A program made the translations under genes and the position numbers. This document shows, one piece after another, positions 1 through 9,324 of a stretch of DNA of 64,000 nucleotides (position 1 is the stretch's first letter; each line of letters opens with the position of its first letter). The notes under the pieces are model-generated. The model was given only the letters and a program-made list of their open reading frames with translations. It was not told the origin of the DNA and made no database searches. The stretch comes from an uncultured Paracoccaceae bacterium (GTDB lineage Bacteria; Pseudomonadota; Alphaproteobacteria; Rhodobacterales; Rhodobacteraceae), in NCBI GenBank assembly GCA_947489445.1, contig CANLDN010000002.1, positions 193,501-257,500 of the forward strand, read 5' to 3'.

Positions 1-153
1 ATTGGGTCAGGCGGCAATTATGCTCTGGCTGCGGGGCGGGCCATGATGGAAACGGACATGGATGCAGAAACGGTTGCCCGGAATGCCATGGCGATTGCCG
101 CCGATATCTGTGTCTATACCAACGGCAATCTGACGATTGAGACGATCGGTTAA
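1..153 (+). CDS. hslV: HslV protease subunit, C-terminal end (partial)
   Basis: The frame is open from base 1 and ends at TAA 151-153, giving the last 50 residues of HslV (ClpQ), the threonine peptidase that forms a double-hexamer chamber opened by the HslU ATPase. The visible tail contains [15 protein letters not shown] and [14 protein letters not shown], which match the conserved C-terminal end of HslV. The catalytic N-terminal Thr lies outside the window. The stop codon shares the bases TTAA with the stop of the convergent DM13 gene. hslU is not adjacent: it lies 1.6 kb further on, beyond two other genes. Confidence 0.93.
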   Translation: MGSGGNYALAAGRAMMETDMDAETVARNAMAIAADICVYTNGNLTIETIG

Positions 154-515
154 GTGATCGGGGCTACGCCCAATCCGACGTTGAACCGTTCGCACCAAAT
201 CCAGACCTCGTTATAGTCGGCAGGGTTGATCCCATCGGGTGCAGTATAGCTGGATGCGCCGGTGTCGCTGACCAATGCACCCATCAGGGTGTTGGGGTCA
301 TAGGTTCCGTCTTTGCCCAGCGCGACCTTGGGGTCGGGGGCCCCATCGAATGTGAAATCGTCAAGCAGGTTAATCTCTTGCCCTGCAATTTCTGCGGTGC
401 CGGTCACGGTGTGATTGTTCACGCCGGAAAATGTGCCAAGGCGACCATGACCCCCGGCGAATGCGGGCAATGCGGTAGTTGCCAAAGCGGCAGCAAGGAA
501 TGAGCGTCTGTCCAT
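150..515 (-). CDS. DM13-domain exported protein
   Basis: This 121-residue protein begins [20 protein letters not shown], a signal peptide with a twin-arginine-like RRSF motif and an AFA cleavage site. The rest reads as one DM13 domain: [17 protein letters not shown], a [17 protein letters not shown] block, and the C-terminal [17 protein letters not shown] containing the family's single conserved cysteine. DM13 domains are proposed to serve in redox or electron transfer outside the cytoplasm, but no activity is proven. ATG 515 is preferred over GTG 518 because AGGAGG at 521-527 (complement) is better spaced from it. The gene is inserted convergently against hslV and diverges from the next gene. 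Confidence 0.8.
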   Translation of the reverse strand: MDRRSFLAAALATTALPAFAGGHGRLGTFSGVNNHTVTGTAEIAGQEINLLDDFTFDGAPDPKVALGKDGTYDPNTLMGALVSDTGASSYTAPDGINPADYNEVWIWCERFNVGLGVAPIT

Positions 516-678
516 CACGGACCTCCTATGGATTGAGTGGGGTCACACTACCCATGGGGTGGTTCCGCACAATCGGCTGCACGCATTTGTGAACCTTTGC
601 AATTTGGGGCAAAAGACGGCAAAGACCCTTGGACTTGCTACATGCAGACCATAGGTCTTGGTCGAATAGAGGACCCAT

Positions 679-1758
679 ATGATTGAACGCGATGATTTGA
701 GGGCTGCCGTGGGCAGCGGTTTGTTGAGCGAAAAGCAGGCCGCTGGTTTGATTGGCCTGGCTGATAGTCGGCGCGGCGCGCGCACTGACCTTGCAACCGG
801 GGACGAACCGTTTGAGCTGTTCAAAGGGTTCAATGAGATTTTTATCGTTATCGGTTTAATTATTCTGGCGGTTGGCTGGTCCAGCGTTGTGACGCTGGCC
901 CTTGGCGATGAGATTGTCGAACTGACACGTTATGCGATGATTGTTACGTTGATCGGGGGTGTTTTGTTGTGGCTTTTGGCAGAATATTTTGTCCGTAAGC
1001 GCCGCATGGTAGCACCTGCTATCGCCCTGTCGGTCATGTTTGCCGGGAATGCCGCCTTTGGATTTCTCGCAGTGATGACAGAACCATTCATGATCGCGCA
1101 AAACGACTATACCAGTGTGCCCCTGCCTTTGTTGCTGGCGACGCTGACGCTGTTTTTGTTCTGGTGGCGGTTCCGGGTGCCGTTTGCCATGGCCATGATT
1201 GCCGTTGGGTTTTTCATTATTGCTATCGTCTTTACGGCCAGCCGTGGCGGCGAGGTGCGCGATATAAGTGACCTATTCTTGCTATCGGCGGGCGGGCCCT
1301 TTGCCTGGATCACACTTGCGCTGGGCCTGTTGGTCTTTGCCGTGGCGATGGCGTTCGACATGAGCGACCCGCATCGTGTAACCCGCAGATCAGCAAACGG
1401 ATTTTGGCTGCATGTTGTCGCGGCCCCGGCCCTGGTCAATACCGTTGCACTGACATTGTTGGATCGCGATAGTTTTGGGGCAAACATTGTTCTGCTCGGC
1501 TTTCTTGCGTTATTCGCCATCGTGGCCATTGTCATTGATCGCCGGTCGTTCCTGATTGCTGCCATTGGATATATTGTTGCGCTGGCCGCCGGGGTGATGG
1601 ATGGCGATGGCGCAGCACTGACTGTGCTGATCCTTGGTGTTGTTCTTCTTTTGCTGGGTGCGTTCTGGGAACGTATCCGCGCCCGCATTCTAAATCTGAT
1701 GCCCGGCTTTGTGCCGCTTCATCGGCTCCCCCCATCTCATACCCAAGGACTGACATGA
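679..1758 (+). CDS. Polytopic membrane protein (DUF2157-like), function unknown
   Basis: This 359-residue protein has a short soluble head of about 50 residues ([20 protein letters not shown], resembling the N-terminal segment of DUF2157-type proteins) followed by about ten hydrophobic segments, for example [26 protein letters not shown] and [17 protein letters not shown]. There is no recognisable enzyme motif. AGGACCC precedes the ATG closely. The last four bases ATGA overlap the hslU start, so the gene is translationally coupled to hslU and probably co-transcribed. The role is unknown, and the family assignment rests on the general architecture only. Confidence 0.75.
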   Translation: MIERDDLRAAVGSGLLSEKQAAGLIGLADSRRGARTDLATGDEPFELFKGFNEIFIVIGLIILAVGWSSVVTLALGDEIVELTRYAMIVTLIGGVLLWLLAEYFVRKRRMVAPAIALSVMFAGNAAFGFLAVMTEPFMIAQNDYTSVPLPLLLATLTLFLFWWRFRVPFAMAMIAVGFFIIAIVFTASRGGEVRDISDLFLLSAGGPFAWITLALGLLVFAVAMAFDMSDPHRVTRRSANGFWLHVVAAPALVNTVALTLLDRDSFGANIVLLGFLALFAIVAIVIDRRSFLIAAIGYIVALAAGVMDGDGAALTVLILGVVLLLLGAFWERIRARILNLMPGFVPLHRLPPSHTQGLT

Positions 1759-3062
1759 CAGACCTGACACCCCGCGAAATCGTATCGGAACTTGACCGGT
1801 TCATCATTGGTCAAAAGGACGCCAAGCGCGCTGTTGCTGTTGCATTACGCAATCGTTGGCGGCGCAAGCAGTTGGGCGATGATCTGCGTGATGAGGTTTA
1901 TCCAAAGAATATCCTGATGATCGGACCCACCGGTGTTGGCAAGACCGAGATTTCGCGGCGATTGGCAAAGCTGGCACGTGCCCCGTTCATCAAGGTTGAG
2001 GCAACGAAGTTTACCGAAGTCGGGTATGTCGGCCGAGACGTGGAGCAGATTGTGCGCGATCTGGTGGATACCGCCATTTTAGATACCCGCGAACATATGC
2101 GTGATGATGTCAGGGCCAAGGCGCGCGAAGCCGCAGAAGAGCGCGTGATCACGGCGATTGCTGGAACTGATGCACGCGACAGCACGCGCGAGATGTTTCG
2201 CAAGAAACTGAAATCCGGTGAGTTGGACGACACGATTATTGAACTTGAGCTGACTGATACATCCAACCCCATGGGTGGTTTCGAAATCCCCGGTCAACCC
2301 GGTGGCATGGGCGGGATGATGAACCTTGGTGATCTGTTCGACAAAGCGATGGGTGGACGCACGGTCAAAAAGAAGATGAGTGTTTCGGAAAGCTATGAAG
2401 CCCTGATCGCAGACGAAGCAGACAAACTGCTTGACGATGAAACAGTGACCAAAGCGGCGCTTGAGGCAGTTGAGCAAAACGGCATCGTGTTTCTTGATGA
2501 GATCGACAAGGTTTGTGCCCGTGCCGATGCGCGCGGTGCCGATGTGTCTCGCGAAGGTGTGCAGCGCGATTTACTGCCTTTGATCGAGGGGACAACCGTA
2601 TCCACCAAACACGGACCAATCAAAACCGACCATATCCTGTTCATCGCATCTGGTGCTTTCCATGTGGCGAAACCGTCTGATTTGCTGCCCGAACTGCAGG
2701 GCCGCCTGCCGATCCGGGTTGAACTGCGCGCCCTGACCGAGGACGATTTCGTGCGCATTCTGACAGAAACGGACAATGCGCTGACCCTGCAATACACGGC
2801 GCTGATGAACACAGAAGAAGTACTGGTCAGCTTTACCGAAGATGGGATCAAAGCGCTTGCCAAGATCGCAGCAGAGGTGAACGAAGCTGTTGAAAATATT
2901 GGCGCGCGCAGGCTTTATACAGTGATGGAACGTGTTTTCGAGGACCTTTCATTCAACGCACCCGACCGGGCAGGCGACGAAATTGCCGTAAATGCCGCTT
3001 TTGTCGAAGAGCATTTGGGTGAGTTGTCGCGGTCAACCGACGTCAGCCGCTACGTGCTGTGA
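1755..3062 (+). CDS. hslU: ATP-dependent protease ATPase subunit HslU
   Basis: HslU (ClpY), 435 residues, is the AAA+ unfoldase that feeds substrates into HslV. Walker A GPTGVGKT lies at residues 57-64 and Walker B is IVFLDEIDK in the middle third. Between them is the insertion (I) domain, with a Gly/Met-rich stretch ([16 protein letters not shown]) typical of alphaproteobacterial HslU. The sensor region [12 protein letters not shown] is present. The C-terminus SRYVL fits the tail that docks into HslV pockets. Length is normal. It starts inside the upstream membrane-protein gene (ATGA overlap) and its stop overlaps the next start (TGATG). Confidence 0.97.
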   Translation: MTDLTPREIVSELDRFIIGQKDAKRAVAVALRNRWRRKQLGDDLRDEVYPKNILMIGPTGVGKTEISRRLAKLARAPFIKVEATKFTEVGYVGRDVEQIVRDLVDTAILDTREHMRDDVRAKAREAAEERVITAIAGTDARDSTREMFRKKLKSGELDDTIIELELTDTSNPMGGFEIPGQPGGMGGMMNLGDLFDKAMGGRTVKKKMSVSESYEALIADEADKLLDDETVTKAALEAVEQNGIVFLDEIDKVCARADARGADVSREGVQRDLLPLIEGTTVSTKHGPIKTDHILFIASGAFHVAKPSDLLPELQGRLPIRVELRALTEDDFVRILTETDNALTLQYTALMNTEEVLVSFTEDGIKALAKIAAEVNEAVENIGARRLYTVMERVFEDLSFNAPDRAGDEIAVNAAFVEEHLGELSRSTDVSRYVL

Positions 3063-3337
3063 TGTTCAAACTGGCCAGATATCACGTCATTATGGTGCTG
3101 GTTCTGGCGGGCATCCTGACGATTATCTTTGCTTACGCAACGCTGAACCTTTTCCAGATGTCGATGGCCAATTTTCGGTTCCTGCGTGAATTCGGATGGA
3201 CCGCGGTGATGGAAGGTGGGCTAATCCAACTCGCCCAGATCATTGCCTGCGCTATTGCTGCGCTGCTTAGTTACATCGGCTTTAAGATCTGCGAAAGCGA
3301 ATTGGTTCACCGGTACCGTGAATGGCAAGATCGGTGA
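3062..3337 (+). CDS. Small two-helix membrane protein, unknown
   Basis: A 91-residue protein with two predicted membrane helices (YHVIMVLVLAGILTIIFAYA and LIQLAQIIACAIAALLSYIG) joined by a loop, with a charged C-terminus HRYREWQDR. ATG 3062 overlaps the hslU stop as TGATG, which argues for a real, coupled gene. An in-frame GTG at 3059 is possible but less likely. I do not recognise the family. Its position suggests co-expression with HslU. The gap to the next start is 46 bp. Confidence 0.65.
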   Translation: MFKLARYHVIMVLVLAGILTIIFAYATLNLFQMSMANFRFLREFGWTAVMEGGLIQLAQIIACAIAALLSYIGFKICESELVHRYREWQDR

Positions 3338-3383
3338 CTTATTAGGGCTTCCAACTTCTGCGTGTCCCGACCATCAAGGGCGC

Positions 3384-4619
3384 ATGCGCGCGATCACGTC
3401 ATACCTTGGGTTTATCCGCGAAAACGCGCCATTCCTTGCCGTTGGTGTGTTACTTTCGTTTTTGTCGAGTTTCGGGCAGACGTTCGTCATTGCCGTCTTT
3501 GCCGGTGAAATCAGGGCTGAATTCGGGTTAAGCCACGGCGACTGGGGTGTCATCTATATGATTGGCACCGGCGCGTCGGCTGCTGTGATGGTGTTTGCTG
3601 GCGGGCTGACGGATCGGTTCCGGGTGCGCAGTCTCGGGATTGCGACCGTTGGGTTGCTGGCGCTTGCCTGTTTAGCGATGGCTTTCAACACCTACGCGTC
3701 CGCGCTGGTTGTTGTGATCTTCGCCCTGCGGTTCTTTGGCCAAGGCATGGCGAGCCATATCTCCGTCGTTGCCATTTCGCGCTGGTTCATCAAAACACGC
3801 GGGCGGGCCCTCGCGATTTCAGCGCTAGGTTTCATGCTGGCAGAGGCGGCGATGCCGCTCACCTTTGCCTGGCTGAAGTCTTTTGTTCATTGGCGTCATA
3901 TCTGGATTGGGTGTGCCGTGTTTGCTGTTCTGATGATGCCCGTACTTTGGCGGCTTTTACGGCTGGAACGCACCCCACAGTCCGTAACGAAAAGCGAAAG
4001 CGCGTTGGGCATGGACAGCAAACATTGGACACGGATGGAAGCGTTGCGCCATCCACTATTCTGGGCATTGGTCCCTGCGATGAGCCTGTTTCCCGCGTTT
4101 GCAACGGCGTTCTGGTTTCATCAGGTTCATTTTGCGGCGATCAAGGGTTGGGATCATATCAGTCTGGTCGCAGTTTTCCCGCTGGGCACATTCACGTTTA
4201 TGGCCTCCACTTTCCTATTCGGCTGGGCCATTGATCGGTTCGGGGCCGGGCGGTTGTTGCCGCTTTACTTATTGCCATTGGCTGCTGCGTTTGTGGTGCA
4301 TTGGTATGCGCCGACGGTGGCATGGGCTGCGCTGGGTGTCATATTGATGGGGTTTGCCGGCGGCGGTCAGGCCACATTGCCCGCCGCCGTTTGGAGCGGG
4401 TATTACGGCACAGCCCATATCGGGTCGATCAAATCTGCGGCGACAGCGCTGATGGTGTTGGGCTCTGCGATTGGGCCGGGGTTGTCGGGGTGGTTGATTG
4501 ATGTGGGGTTTGGGTTTGAACAGCAGCTGCTTTTTTATGCGACGTCCTTTGTGATTGGTGCCGCCGGGATGGTTTTGCCGCTGCGCACGGCCAGCAAGCG
4601 GCTACCGGTTGCGGCGTAA
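3384..4619 (+). CDS. MFS transporter
   Basis: This 411-residue major facilitator has twelve predicted membrane helices. The first cytoplasmic loop carries GGLTDRFRVR, the family A-loop motif (G-x3-D-R-x-G/x-R). Mid-protein loop and second-half repeat segments such as GWAIDRFGAGRLLP give the expected two-fold symmetry. ATG 3384 was chosen because it directly precedes MRAITSYLGFIRENAPFLAV, the normal start of helix 1; the frame is open further upstream but that extension looks non-coding. Substrate is unknown. The 3' end overlaps the convergent Smr gene by 18 bp. Confidence 0.85.
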   Translation: MRAITSYLGFIRENAPFLAVGVLLSFLSSFGQTFVIAVFAGEIRAEFGLSHGDWGVIYMIGTGASAAVMVFAGGLTDRFRVRSLGIATVGLLALACLAMAFNTYASALVVVIFALRFFGQGMASHISVVAISRWFIKTRGRALAISALGFMLAEAAMPLTFAWLKSFVHWRHIWIGCAVFAVLMMPVLWRLLRLERTPQSVTKSESALGMDSKHWTRMEALRHPLFWALVPAMSLFPAFATAFWFHQVHFAAIKGWDHISLVAVFPLGTFTFMASTFLFGWAIDRFGAGRLLPLYLLPLAAAFVVHWYAPTVAWAALGVILMGFAGGGQATLPAAVWSGYYGTAHIGSIKSAATALMVLGSAIGPGLSGWLIDVGFGFEQQLLFYATSFVIGAAGMVLPLRTASKRLPVAA

Positions 4620-5183
4620 GTAGACGTAATAGGCCCCGTGCCCACCGTGTTTCAAATGTGCGGGGGTCACTTGCAATATTGCGTGGTTTAACGGCGGTAG
4701 GGCCAACCATTGCGGAACTTGATGACGCAAAATGCCGTGCCGGGTAGGGATGGGTCCACCGTCATCGCGATCTTTGCCTTTACCGGTGATCACCAGGACC
4801 AAGCGTCGTCCGACAGCTTGCGAGCCGAGGATAAATGCCACCAGCTCTGGATGTGCCTCGGCCATGGTCATGCCGTGCAGGTCGATCCGGGCTTCGGGTT
4901 TCAGCTTGCCCCGCTTCATTTTGCCAAAAGATTTGTGGTCCATATTGACGGGGGTATTGCTCAGACGATCCGTGATGGTGGGTAGTATATCATGCGGGCG
5001 CTTGCCATTCGCGGTTTGGCCAACGCGAAAGTCCGGCAATGCTACGCGCGGCGTTGGCGTTTTCGTCACCTTTGGCAATGATGGTGCGTGATCCGGGCGT
5101 TTGGGGTCCAGCGGGGTCGCCCGTTCGGCAACCCGATCCCAAAGTGATCGTTCTTCTGGTGAAAGATGTCTTGGCCGTCGCAT
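4602..5183 (-). CDS. Smr-domain protein
   Basis: A 193-residue protein with a basic, low-complexity N-terminal half and a C-terminal Smr (small MutS-related) domain from about residue 100. The Smr hallmarks are present: ARIDLHGMTMAEAH near the domain start, VLVITGKGKDR in the middle, and HGGHGAYYVYLRR at the end. Smr domains are nicking endonucleases or nucleic-acid binders, found alone or at the C-terminus of MutS2. The start ATG overlaps the mltA stop by one base (TAATG on the complement), so it is coupled to mltA. The 3' end overlaps the MFS gene. Confidence 0.9.
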   Translation of the reverse strand: MRRPRHLSPEERSLWDRVAERATPLDPKRPDHAPSLPKVTKTPTPRVALPDFRVGQTANGKRPHDILPTITDRLSNTPVNMDHKSFGKMKRGKLKPEARIDLHGMTMAEAHPELVAFILGSQAVGRRLVLVITGKGKDRDDGGPIPTRHGILRHQVPQWLALPPLNHAILQVTPAHLKHGGHGAYYVYLRRNR

Positions 5184-6214
5184 TAGTTTTGTGCCGCAAT
5201 AAGCCGATGGGCCATGGTTGCAGGCAACAAGACGATCATGCGCCCGGGATCCCTGATCTTTCCCGCCTCTAGACCTGCTTCGGCCCCGGTGCCGAAAAAG
5301 ATATCAGCACGCTGCGCACCTTTTATCGCCGACCCGGTGTCTTGCGCGATCATCAGCCGGTTCATCGGCTCTGTCCCTTGCTTTTCGATCCAAACGGGGG
5401 AGCCGAGCGTCACAAACTCCGGATCAACAGCGATCGTTCTGCCTTGGGTGATTGATCTGTTCATTGCACCAAGCGGGCCGCGATCTGCGGGAACTTCGCT
5501 GACCTCGCGAAAGAAGACGTAACTTTCGTTTTCCCACAAAAGTGCACGGCCTTCGGCCCGGTTTTGTCGGACCCAATTGCGGATCACGGCAGCAGACACC
5601 TGATGTGGTTCAAAAATCCCGCGACGCACCAGCGCCATTCCGACAGACGAATAGTTGCGCCCGTTTTTACCGCCATAACCGACGCGCATCATACTGCCAT
5701 CGGGTAGGCGAATACGTCCCGACCCCTGAACCTGTAGAAAGAACAAATCAACCGGATCAGTCAGCCATGCCAATTCTAACCCTTTGCCTGCAAGCGGTTG
5801 ATCTTCATCAATTTCACGGCGGGTGTAATATGACTGCCCCGGTTTCAAATCTTCAGGGACTGCGTAGATCGGGTGCTGATAATCGTTGCCGCGCTCACGC
5901 GACCCCGGCAGTTCGGGTTCAAAATAGCCGGTGAACAACATGGGTTCACCATCTTCAATGAGGACGGGGCGAAAGAACTTTTCAAAAAAACCGCGCGGTT
6001 CTGGTCCGGTACGGGCAAAGTTGCACAGCACCTCCCATTGTGGATCACGCATGTCGCCGCACGTGTTCAGAAATACATCAAGGGCGGCCTGATGATCATC
6101 GGCCGCCCAATCTGTCAGATCTTCATAAGACAGTTGTGTATATGTTGGATCTGCCATCGCGGTGCCTGCCAACGTCAGAAAAAGCGAAATGCTGGCAAAC
6201 CAGTTTCCGATCAT
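5183..6214 (-). CDS. mltA: Membrane-bound lytic murein transglycosylase A
   Basis: MltA, 343 residues, cleaves the MurNAc-GlcNAc bond of peptidoglycan, leaving 1,6-anhydro-muramic ends. It begins with a signal peptide (MIGNWFASISLFLTLAGTAMA). The MltA barrel is recognisable from GYFEPELPGSRER through FFLQVQGSGRI, and the 3D-type C-terminal domain contains the catalytic-Asp segment IAQDTGSAIKGAQRADIFFG. No lipobox cysteine is seen, so this copy may be periplasmic rather than lipid-anchored. ATG 6214 overlaps the tim44 stop (ATGA on the complement), which decides the start against an upstream in-frame extension. Confidence 0.92.
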   Translation of the reverse strand: MIGNWFASISLFLTLAGTAMADPTYTQLSYEDLTDWAADDHQAALDVFLNTCGDMRDPQWEVLCNFARTGPEPRGFFEKFFRPVLIEDGEPMLFTGYFEPELPGSRERGNDYQHPIYAVPEDLKPGQSYYTRREIDEDQPLAGKGLELAWLTDPVDLFFLQVQGSGRIRLPDGSMMRVGYGGKNGRNYSSVGMALVRRGIFEPHQVSAAVIRNWVRQNRAEGRALLWENESYVFFREVSEVPADRGPLGAMNRSITQGRTIAVDPEFVTLGSPVWIEKQGTEPMNRLMIAQDTGSAIKGAQRADIFFGTGAEAGLEAGKIRDPGRMIVLLPATMAHRLIAAQN

Positions 6215-6873
6215 TCGCCCGTGGCAACAAGCCGCCAGTTGGGATCGCCAGAATCCATCTTGCGGGCAAAGGTCCAAGTATCTTTCTGGCGCTTTATCTC
6301 AGTATCGCTGCCTTCGATCACATCGCCGCCTTTGTCGCGGACAATCGATGTCATCTCGCTTTTGAAGCGGACGGACACCTCGCCTTCTTGGGTGGTTTCA
6401 TCGAATTCAGCATCAGTTAGGGTCATGTCACTGATCCCGATGAATTTCGCCTCGATTGTCAGGCCCTGACGCTGGCGGTCATCAACAACCGTCGCGAAAG
6501 CCTCGTAAACGTCTTCTGATATGAAAGGCAGGATGCTTTCCAGATCACCCTGTTCAAACGCCATCAGGATCATTTCATAAGCGCCACGCGCACCACCCAG
6601 AAATTCACCGACGTTAAAAGATGGGTCAACGCGTTTCATCGTAGCCAGCGCGCTTGCTGCGGCAGAACCTTCTTCGACATGATCGGTGATATCCAGATCC
6701 GGACCGCCTTCGATTACATCGAATTCGGGCTTCCCGACACGGCGATCCGGATCAGGCCGTGTCACGGCAGGCTTTTCATATCCTTCGCGTGTACCCAACA
6801 CACCGCGCAGCCGCAGGATCAGGAAAACAGCAATGCCAGCAAGCACCAAAAGCTGGATAATCGGAGAGTTCAT
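6211..6873 (-). CDS. Tim44-like (TimA-type) protein
   Basis: A 220-residue protein with one N-terminal membrane helix (IIQLLVLAGIAVFLILRL), an acidic linker, and a Tim44-like domain from about residue 80 (FNVGEFLGGARGAYEMILMA, then a cone-shaped domain ending in WTFARKMDSGDPNWRLVATG). Bacterial Tim44-domain proteins are inner-membrane anchored and are related to the mitochondrial import-motor adaptor and to a domain of mL45. ATG 6873 has GAGG upstream; the longer in-frame extension lacks one. It leads the Tim44-mltA-Smr operon, a pairing common in alphaproteobacteria, and diverges from fxsA. Confidence 0.9.
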   Translation of the reverse strand: MNSPIIQLLVLAGIAVFLILRLRGVLGTREGYEKPAVTRPDPDRRVGKPEFDVIEGGPDLDITDHVEEGSAAASALATMKRVDPSFNVGEFLGGARGAYEMILMAFEQGDLESILPFISEDVYEAFATVVDDRQRQGLTIEAKFIGISDMTLTDAEFDETTQEGEVSVRFKSEMTSIVRDKGGDVIEGSDTEIKRQKDTWTFARKMDSGDPNWRLVATGE

Positions 6874-6984
6874 TGGGACCTCATTCAGGGGAAGGCATGG
6901 AAACATACCCTTTCCGACCTTATGTAGGTCAGGGGTAGGGCTGAGTCCACCTTACCCCCGAACATGTTACGAAAGGCGCCCATC

Positions 6985-7458
6985 ATGTGGCTGTTAGTCG
7001 CTTTTATTGCTGTCCCAATGATCGAAATCGCACTTTTTATTCAGGTCGGCGGGTATATCGGGGTTTTGTCGACACTGCTGATCGTGCTGATCACAGCGAT
7101 TGTAGGATCATATCTGGTGCGCAACCAAGGACTGCGAGAGTTGGGTAACCTGCAACGGTCGTTTTCCGAGATGCGCGACCCGACAGAGCCGTTGGCCAAT
7201 GGCGCCATGATTTTGTTTGCAGGCGCACTGCTGCTAACACCCGGTTTCTTCACGGATATTGTCGGTTTGTCATTGCTTGTGCCATCGGTGCGGCGCGCAG
7301 CATTTGTTTGGATGCGTTCAAAGGTCAAGGTGAAAAGCTTTTCAATGGGTGAACACCCCCAACCAAAGCCGGATGATCGCGTTGTCGATGCTGATTTCAA
7401 AGACGTAACCCCAGATAAACAGCCAACACACGGAAATTCAGGCTGGACCCGGCATTGA
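6985..7458 (+). CDS. fxsA: FxsA family membrane protein
   Basis: FxsA, 157 residues, is an inner-membrane protein; in E. coli its overexpression relieves F-plasmid exclusion of phage T7. The N-terminus WLLVAFIAVPMIEIALFIQV and the following helices, with GAMILFAGALLLTPGFFTD, are the family signature. The cytoplasmic tail is hydrophilic (MGEHPQPKPDD). ATG 6985 is chosen over ATG 6964 because GAAAGG sits 8 bases before it and because family members start directly at MWLL. It lies 57 bp upstream of secB in the same orientation, a typical neighbour in this group. Confidence 0.88.
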   Translation: MWLLVAFIAVPMIEIALFIQVGGYIGVLSTLLIVLITAIVGSYLVRNQGLRELGNLQRSFSEMRDPTEPLANGAMILFAGALLLTPGFFTDIVGLSLLVPSVRRAAFVWMRSKVKVKSFSMGEHPQPKPDDRVVDADFKDVTPDKQPTHGNSGWTRH

Positions 7459-7515
7459 GGCCTGCGGCATAGGCTGTTAGGAACGCGCCAACCAAATTTA
7501 ACTGGAGCGTTTCCA

Positions 7516-8013
7516 ATGTCCGATACCCCCGAGAACGGCGCACAACCTGCGCAGCAGCAGCCACAAGTCAATAGCCGCGTGCTGGCCCAATACATTCGCG
7601 ATATGTCGTTCGAAAATATTCTGGCGCAAAAAGGTGTGTCAGGTGATGCGCAGCCCGAAATTCAGGTTCAGGTCAATCTGGATGCCCGCAAGCGGACCGC
7701 AGACAACCAGTACGAAATCATCACAAAGCTGAACATCACCAGCAAGACCAAGGAAAAGGGCGAACCACTGTTCGTTCTGGAAATTGAATATGCCGGCGTT
7801 TTCCAGGTTGAGGGTGTCCCGGAAGAGCAAATGCATCCTTATCTTCTGATCGAATGCCCGCGCATTACGTTCCCGTTCCTGCGTCGGATTGTCAGTGATG
7901 TGACCCGCGACGGTGGTTTTCCACCACTGAACCTTGAAACCATCGATTTCCTTGCGCTTTATCGGTCAGAGTTGGCCCGCCGGGCCGAAGCCGAAAAAGC
8001 CAAAGCAAACTAA
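7516..8013 (+). CDS. secB: Protein-export chaperone SecB
   Basis: SecB, 165 residues, is the tetrameric chaperone that keeps preproteins unfolded and hands them to SecA (encoded at 49 kb). Features are a flexible Gln/Pro-rich head, VLAQYIRDMSFENI, the IQVQVNLDARKR strand, LEIEYAGVFQVEGVPEEQ, and the conserved segment CPRITFPFLRRIVSDVTRDG followed by FPPLNLETIDFLALY. Length is usual. CTGGAG lies before the ATG. The stop overlaps the convergent dnaQ stop by four bases. Confidence 0.97.
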   Translation: MSDTPENGAQPAQQQPQVNSRVLAQYIRDMSFENILAQKGVSGDAQPEIQVQVNLDARKRTADNQYEIITKLNITSKTKEKGEPLFVLEIEYAGVFQVEGVPEEQMHPYLLIECPRITFPFLRRIVSDVTRDGGFPPLNLETIDFLALYRSELARRAEAEKAKAN

Positions 8014-8741
8014 GCCCACTTTTTCCACAATGCGCCGTCGCCCATACTGTCGATAAAGGCAGAATGCGCGGCGGCTTCTTCGTTTGTGAGTTTGGCTTGC
8101 AAAGCCTGTGGGCGGGGAATTGGCCGCCAATCGTCGTCGACATTCCCGATCGTATTTTGTCGGGTATCAGTAGCCAAGGCAAAGTCTGGCTGACGTCCGC
8201 CGATCAGTTCCAGATACACCTCTGCCAGAATTTCACTGTCCAACAGCGCACCGTGCAAAGTCCGCGAAGAGTTATCAATGCCGAACCGACGGCATAGCGC
8301 ATCCAGCGATGCGGGCGAGCCGGGGAATTTTCGCCGTGCGATCGCCAAAGTATCCAAGGCTTGATCCATCGGTAATAGGGGTCGATCAAGCCAGCCGAGC
8401 TCGGCGTTCAGGAATTTCATGTCAAAGGCGGCATTGTGGATGACCAGCTTTGCATCACCGATGAAGTCCACAAAATCCTGTGCGATATCTTTGAACACCG
8501 GTTTGTCGCGCAGGGTTTCCTGACCTGGCTTTGGGTCTTGTGGTGGCTCTAGCAGATCAGGGCCAATACCGTGCACGCCAAACGCCTCGGCAGGCATGGA
8601 CCGCTTTGGATTAATGTATTGATGATAGGTACGGCCTGTGGGCACATGCCCCATCAACTCGATCGCGCCAATTTCAACGATCCGGTCACCTTCATGTGGT
8701 TCAAAACCCGTGGTTTCCGTGTCGAGAACGATTTCACGCAT
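8010..8741 (-). CDS. dnaQ: DNA polymerase III epsilon subunit (proofreading exonuclease)
   Basis: DnaQ, 243 residues, is the 3'-5' proofreading exonuclease of the replicative polymerase core. It has the DEDDh motifs: ExoI VLDTETTGFEP, ExoII VIHNAAFDMKFLNAE, and ExoIII HGALLDSEILAEVYLEL with the catalytic His and Asp. The C-terminal tail (about 60 residues) corresponds to the polymerase-alpha-binding region and ends in GDGALWKKWA. It is the last gene of the leftward maf-aroE-coaE-dnaQ operon, starting 8 bp inside coaE. Confidence 0.96.
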   Translation of the reverse strand: MREIVLDTETTGFEPHEGDRIVEIGAIELMGHVPTGRTYHQYINPKRSMPAEAFGVHGIGPDLLEPPQDPKPGQETLRDKPVFKDIAQDFVDFIGDAKLVIHNAAFDMKFLNAELGWLDRPLLPMDQALDTLAIARRKFPGSPASLDALCRRFGIDNSSRTLHGALLDSEILAEVYLELIGGRQPDFALATDTRQNTIGNVDDDWRPIPRPQALQAKLTNEEAAAHSAFIDSMGDGALWKKWA

Positions 8742-9324
8742 GCTGCGGCCCTTTCAGTTTCGCGATTAGTTTTCGCACGTCTGCCCGGGTATCGTCCAGC
8801 GTCAGCGTTTCAATGATATGGTCGGCCCGTTTGCGTTTTTGGTCGTCTGGCATTTGGCGGGATAGGATCACATCGAGCTGAGCTTTCGTCATGCTAGGTC
8901 GCGCCAAGACCCGGTCCCTTTGAATTTCAGGGAGCACCGTCACGACCAAGACAGAGTCGAGCCATTCATCTGCGCGAGTTTCAAATAAGAGCGGAATATC
9001 GAACACCAACAGATCGTCATTATGCGCCGCGACGAAGTCCTGCCGATGCTTGGCGACCAATGGATGAACAATTTGTTCTATCTGGCCAATTGCATTCGTA
9101 TCAGCGGCAATGATTTGTTTGAGCACATCGCGTGATACCGCACCATCAACGATAGCATCTGGAAAAACAGCACTTATTGGCACAACTGCTGCGCCACCTT
9201 TTCTATAAAGTTCGTGAACGGCGGCATCTGCATCCCAAACAGGTATCCCTTCGTCGTGAAACATCTGCGCTGTGGTTGACTTACCCATGCCGATAGAACC
9301 AGTAAGGCCAAGCAGATGGGTCAT
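8734..9324 (-). CDS. coaE: Dephospho-CoA kinase
   Basis: CoaE, 196 residues, phosphorylates the ribose 3'-OH of dephospho-CoA in the last step of coenzyme A synthesis. The P-loop is LLGLTGSIGMGKSTTAQM at the N-terminus. The family segments VWDADAAVHELY, IVHPLVAKHR and LVFDIPLLFETRADEWLD follow in order. Length is normal. It starts within the aroE stop (ATGA on the complement) and overlaps dnaQ, so translation is coupled along the operon. Confidence 0.95.
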   Translation of the reverse strand: MTHLLGLTGSIGMGKSTTAQMFHDEGIPVWDADAAVHELYRKGGAAVVPISAVFPDAIVDGAVSRDVLKQIIAADTNAIGQIEQIVHPLVAKHRQDFVAAHNDDLLVFDIPLLFETRADEWLDSVLVVTVLPEIQRDRVLARPSMTKAQLDVILSRQMPDDQKRKRADHIIETLTLDDTRADVRKLIAKLKGPQHA

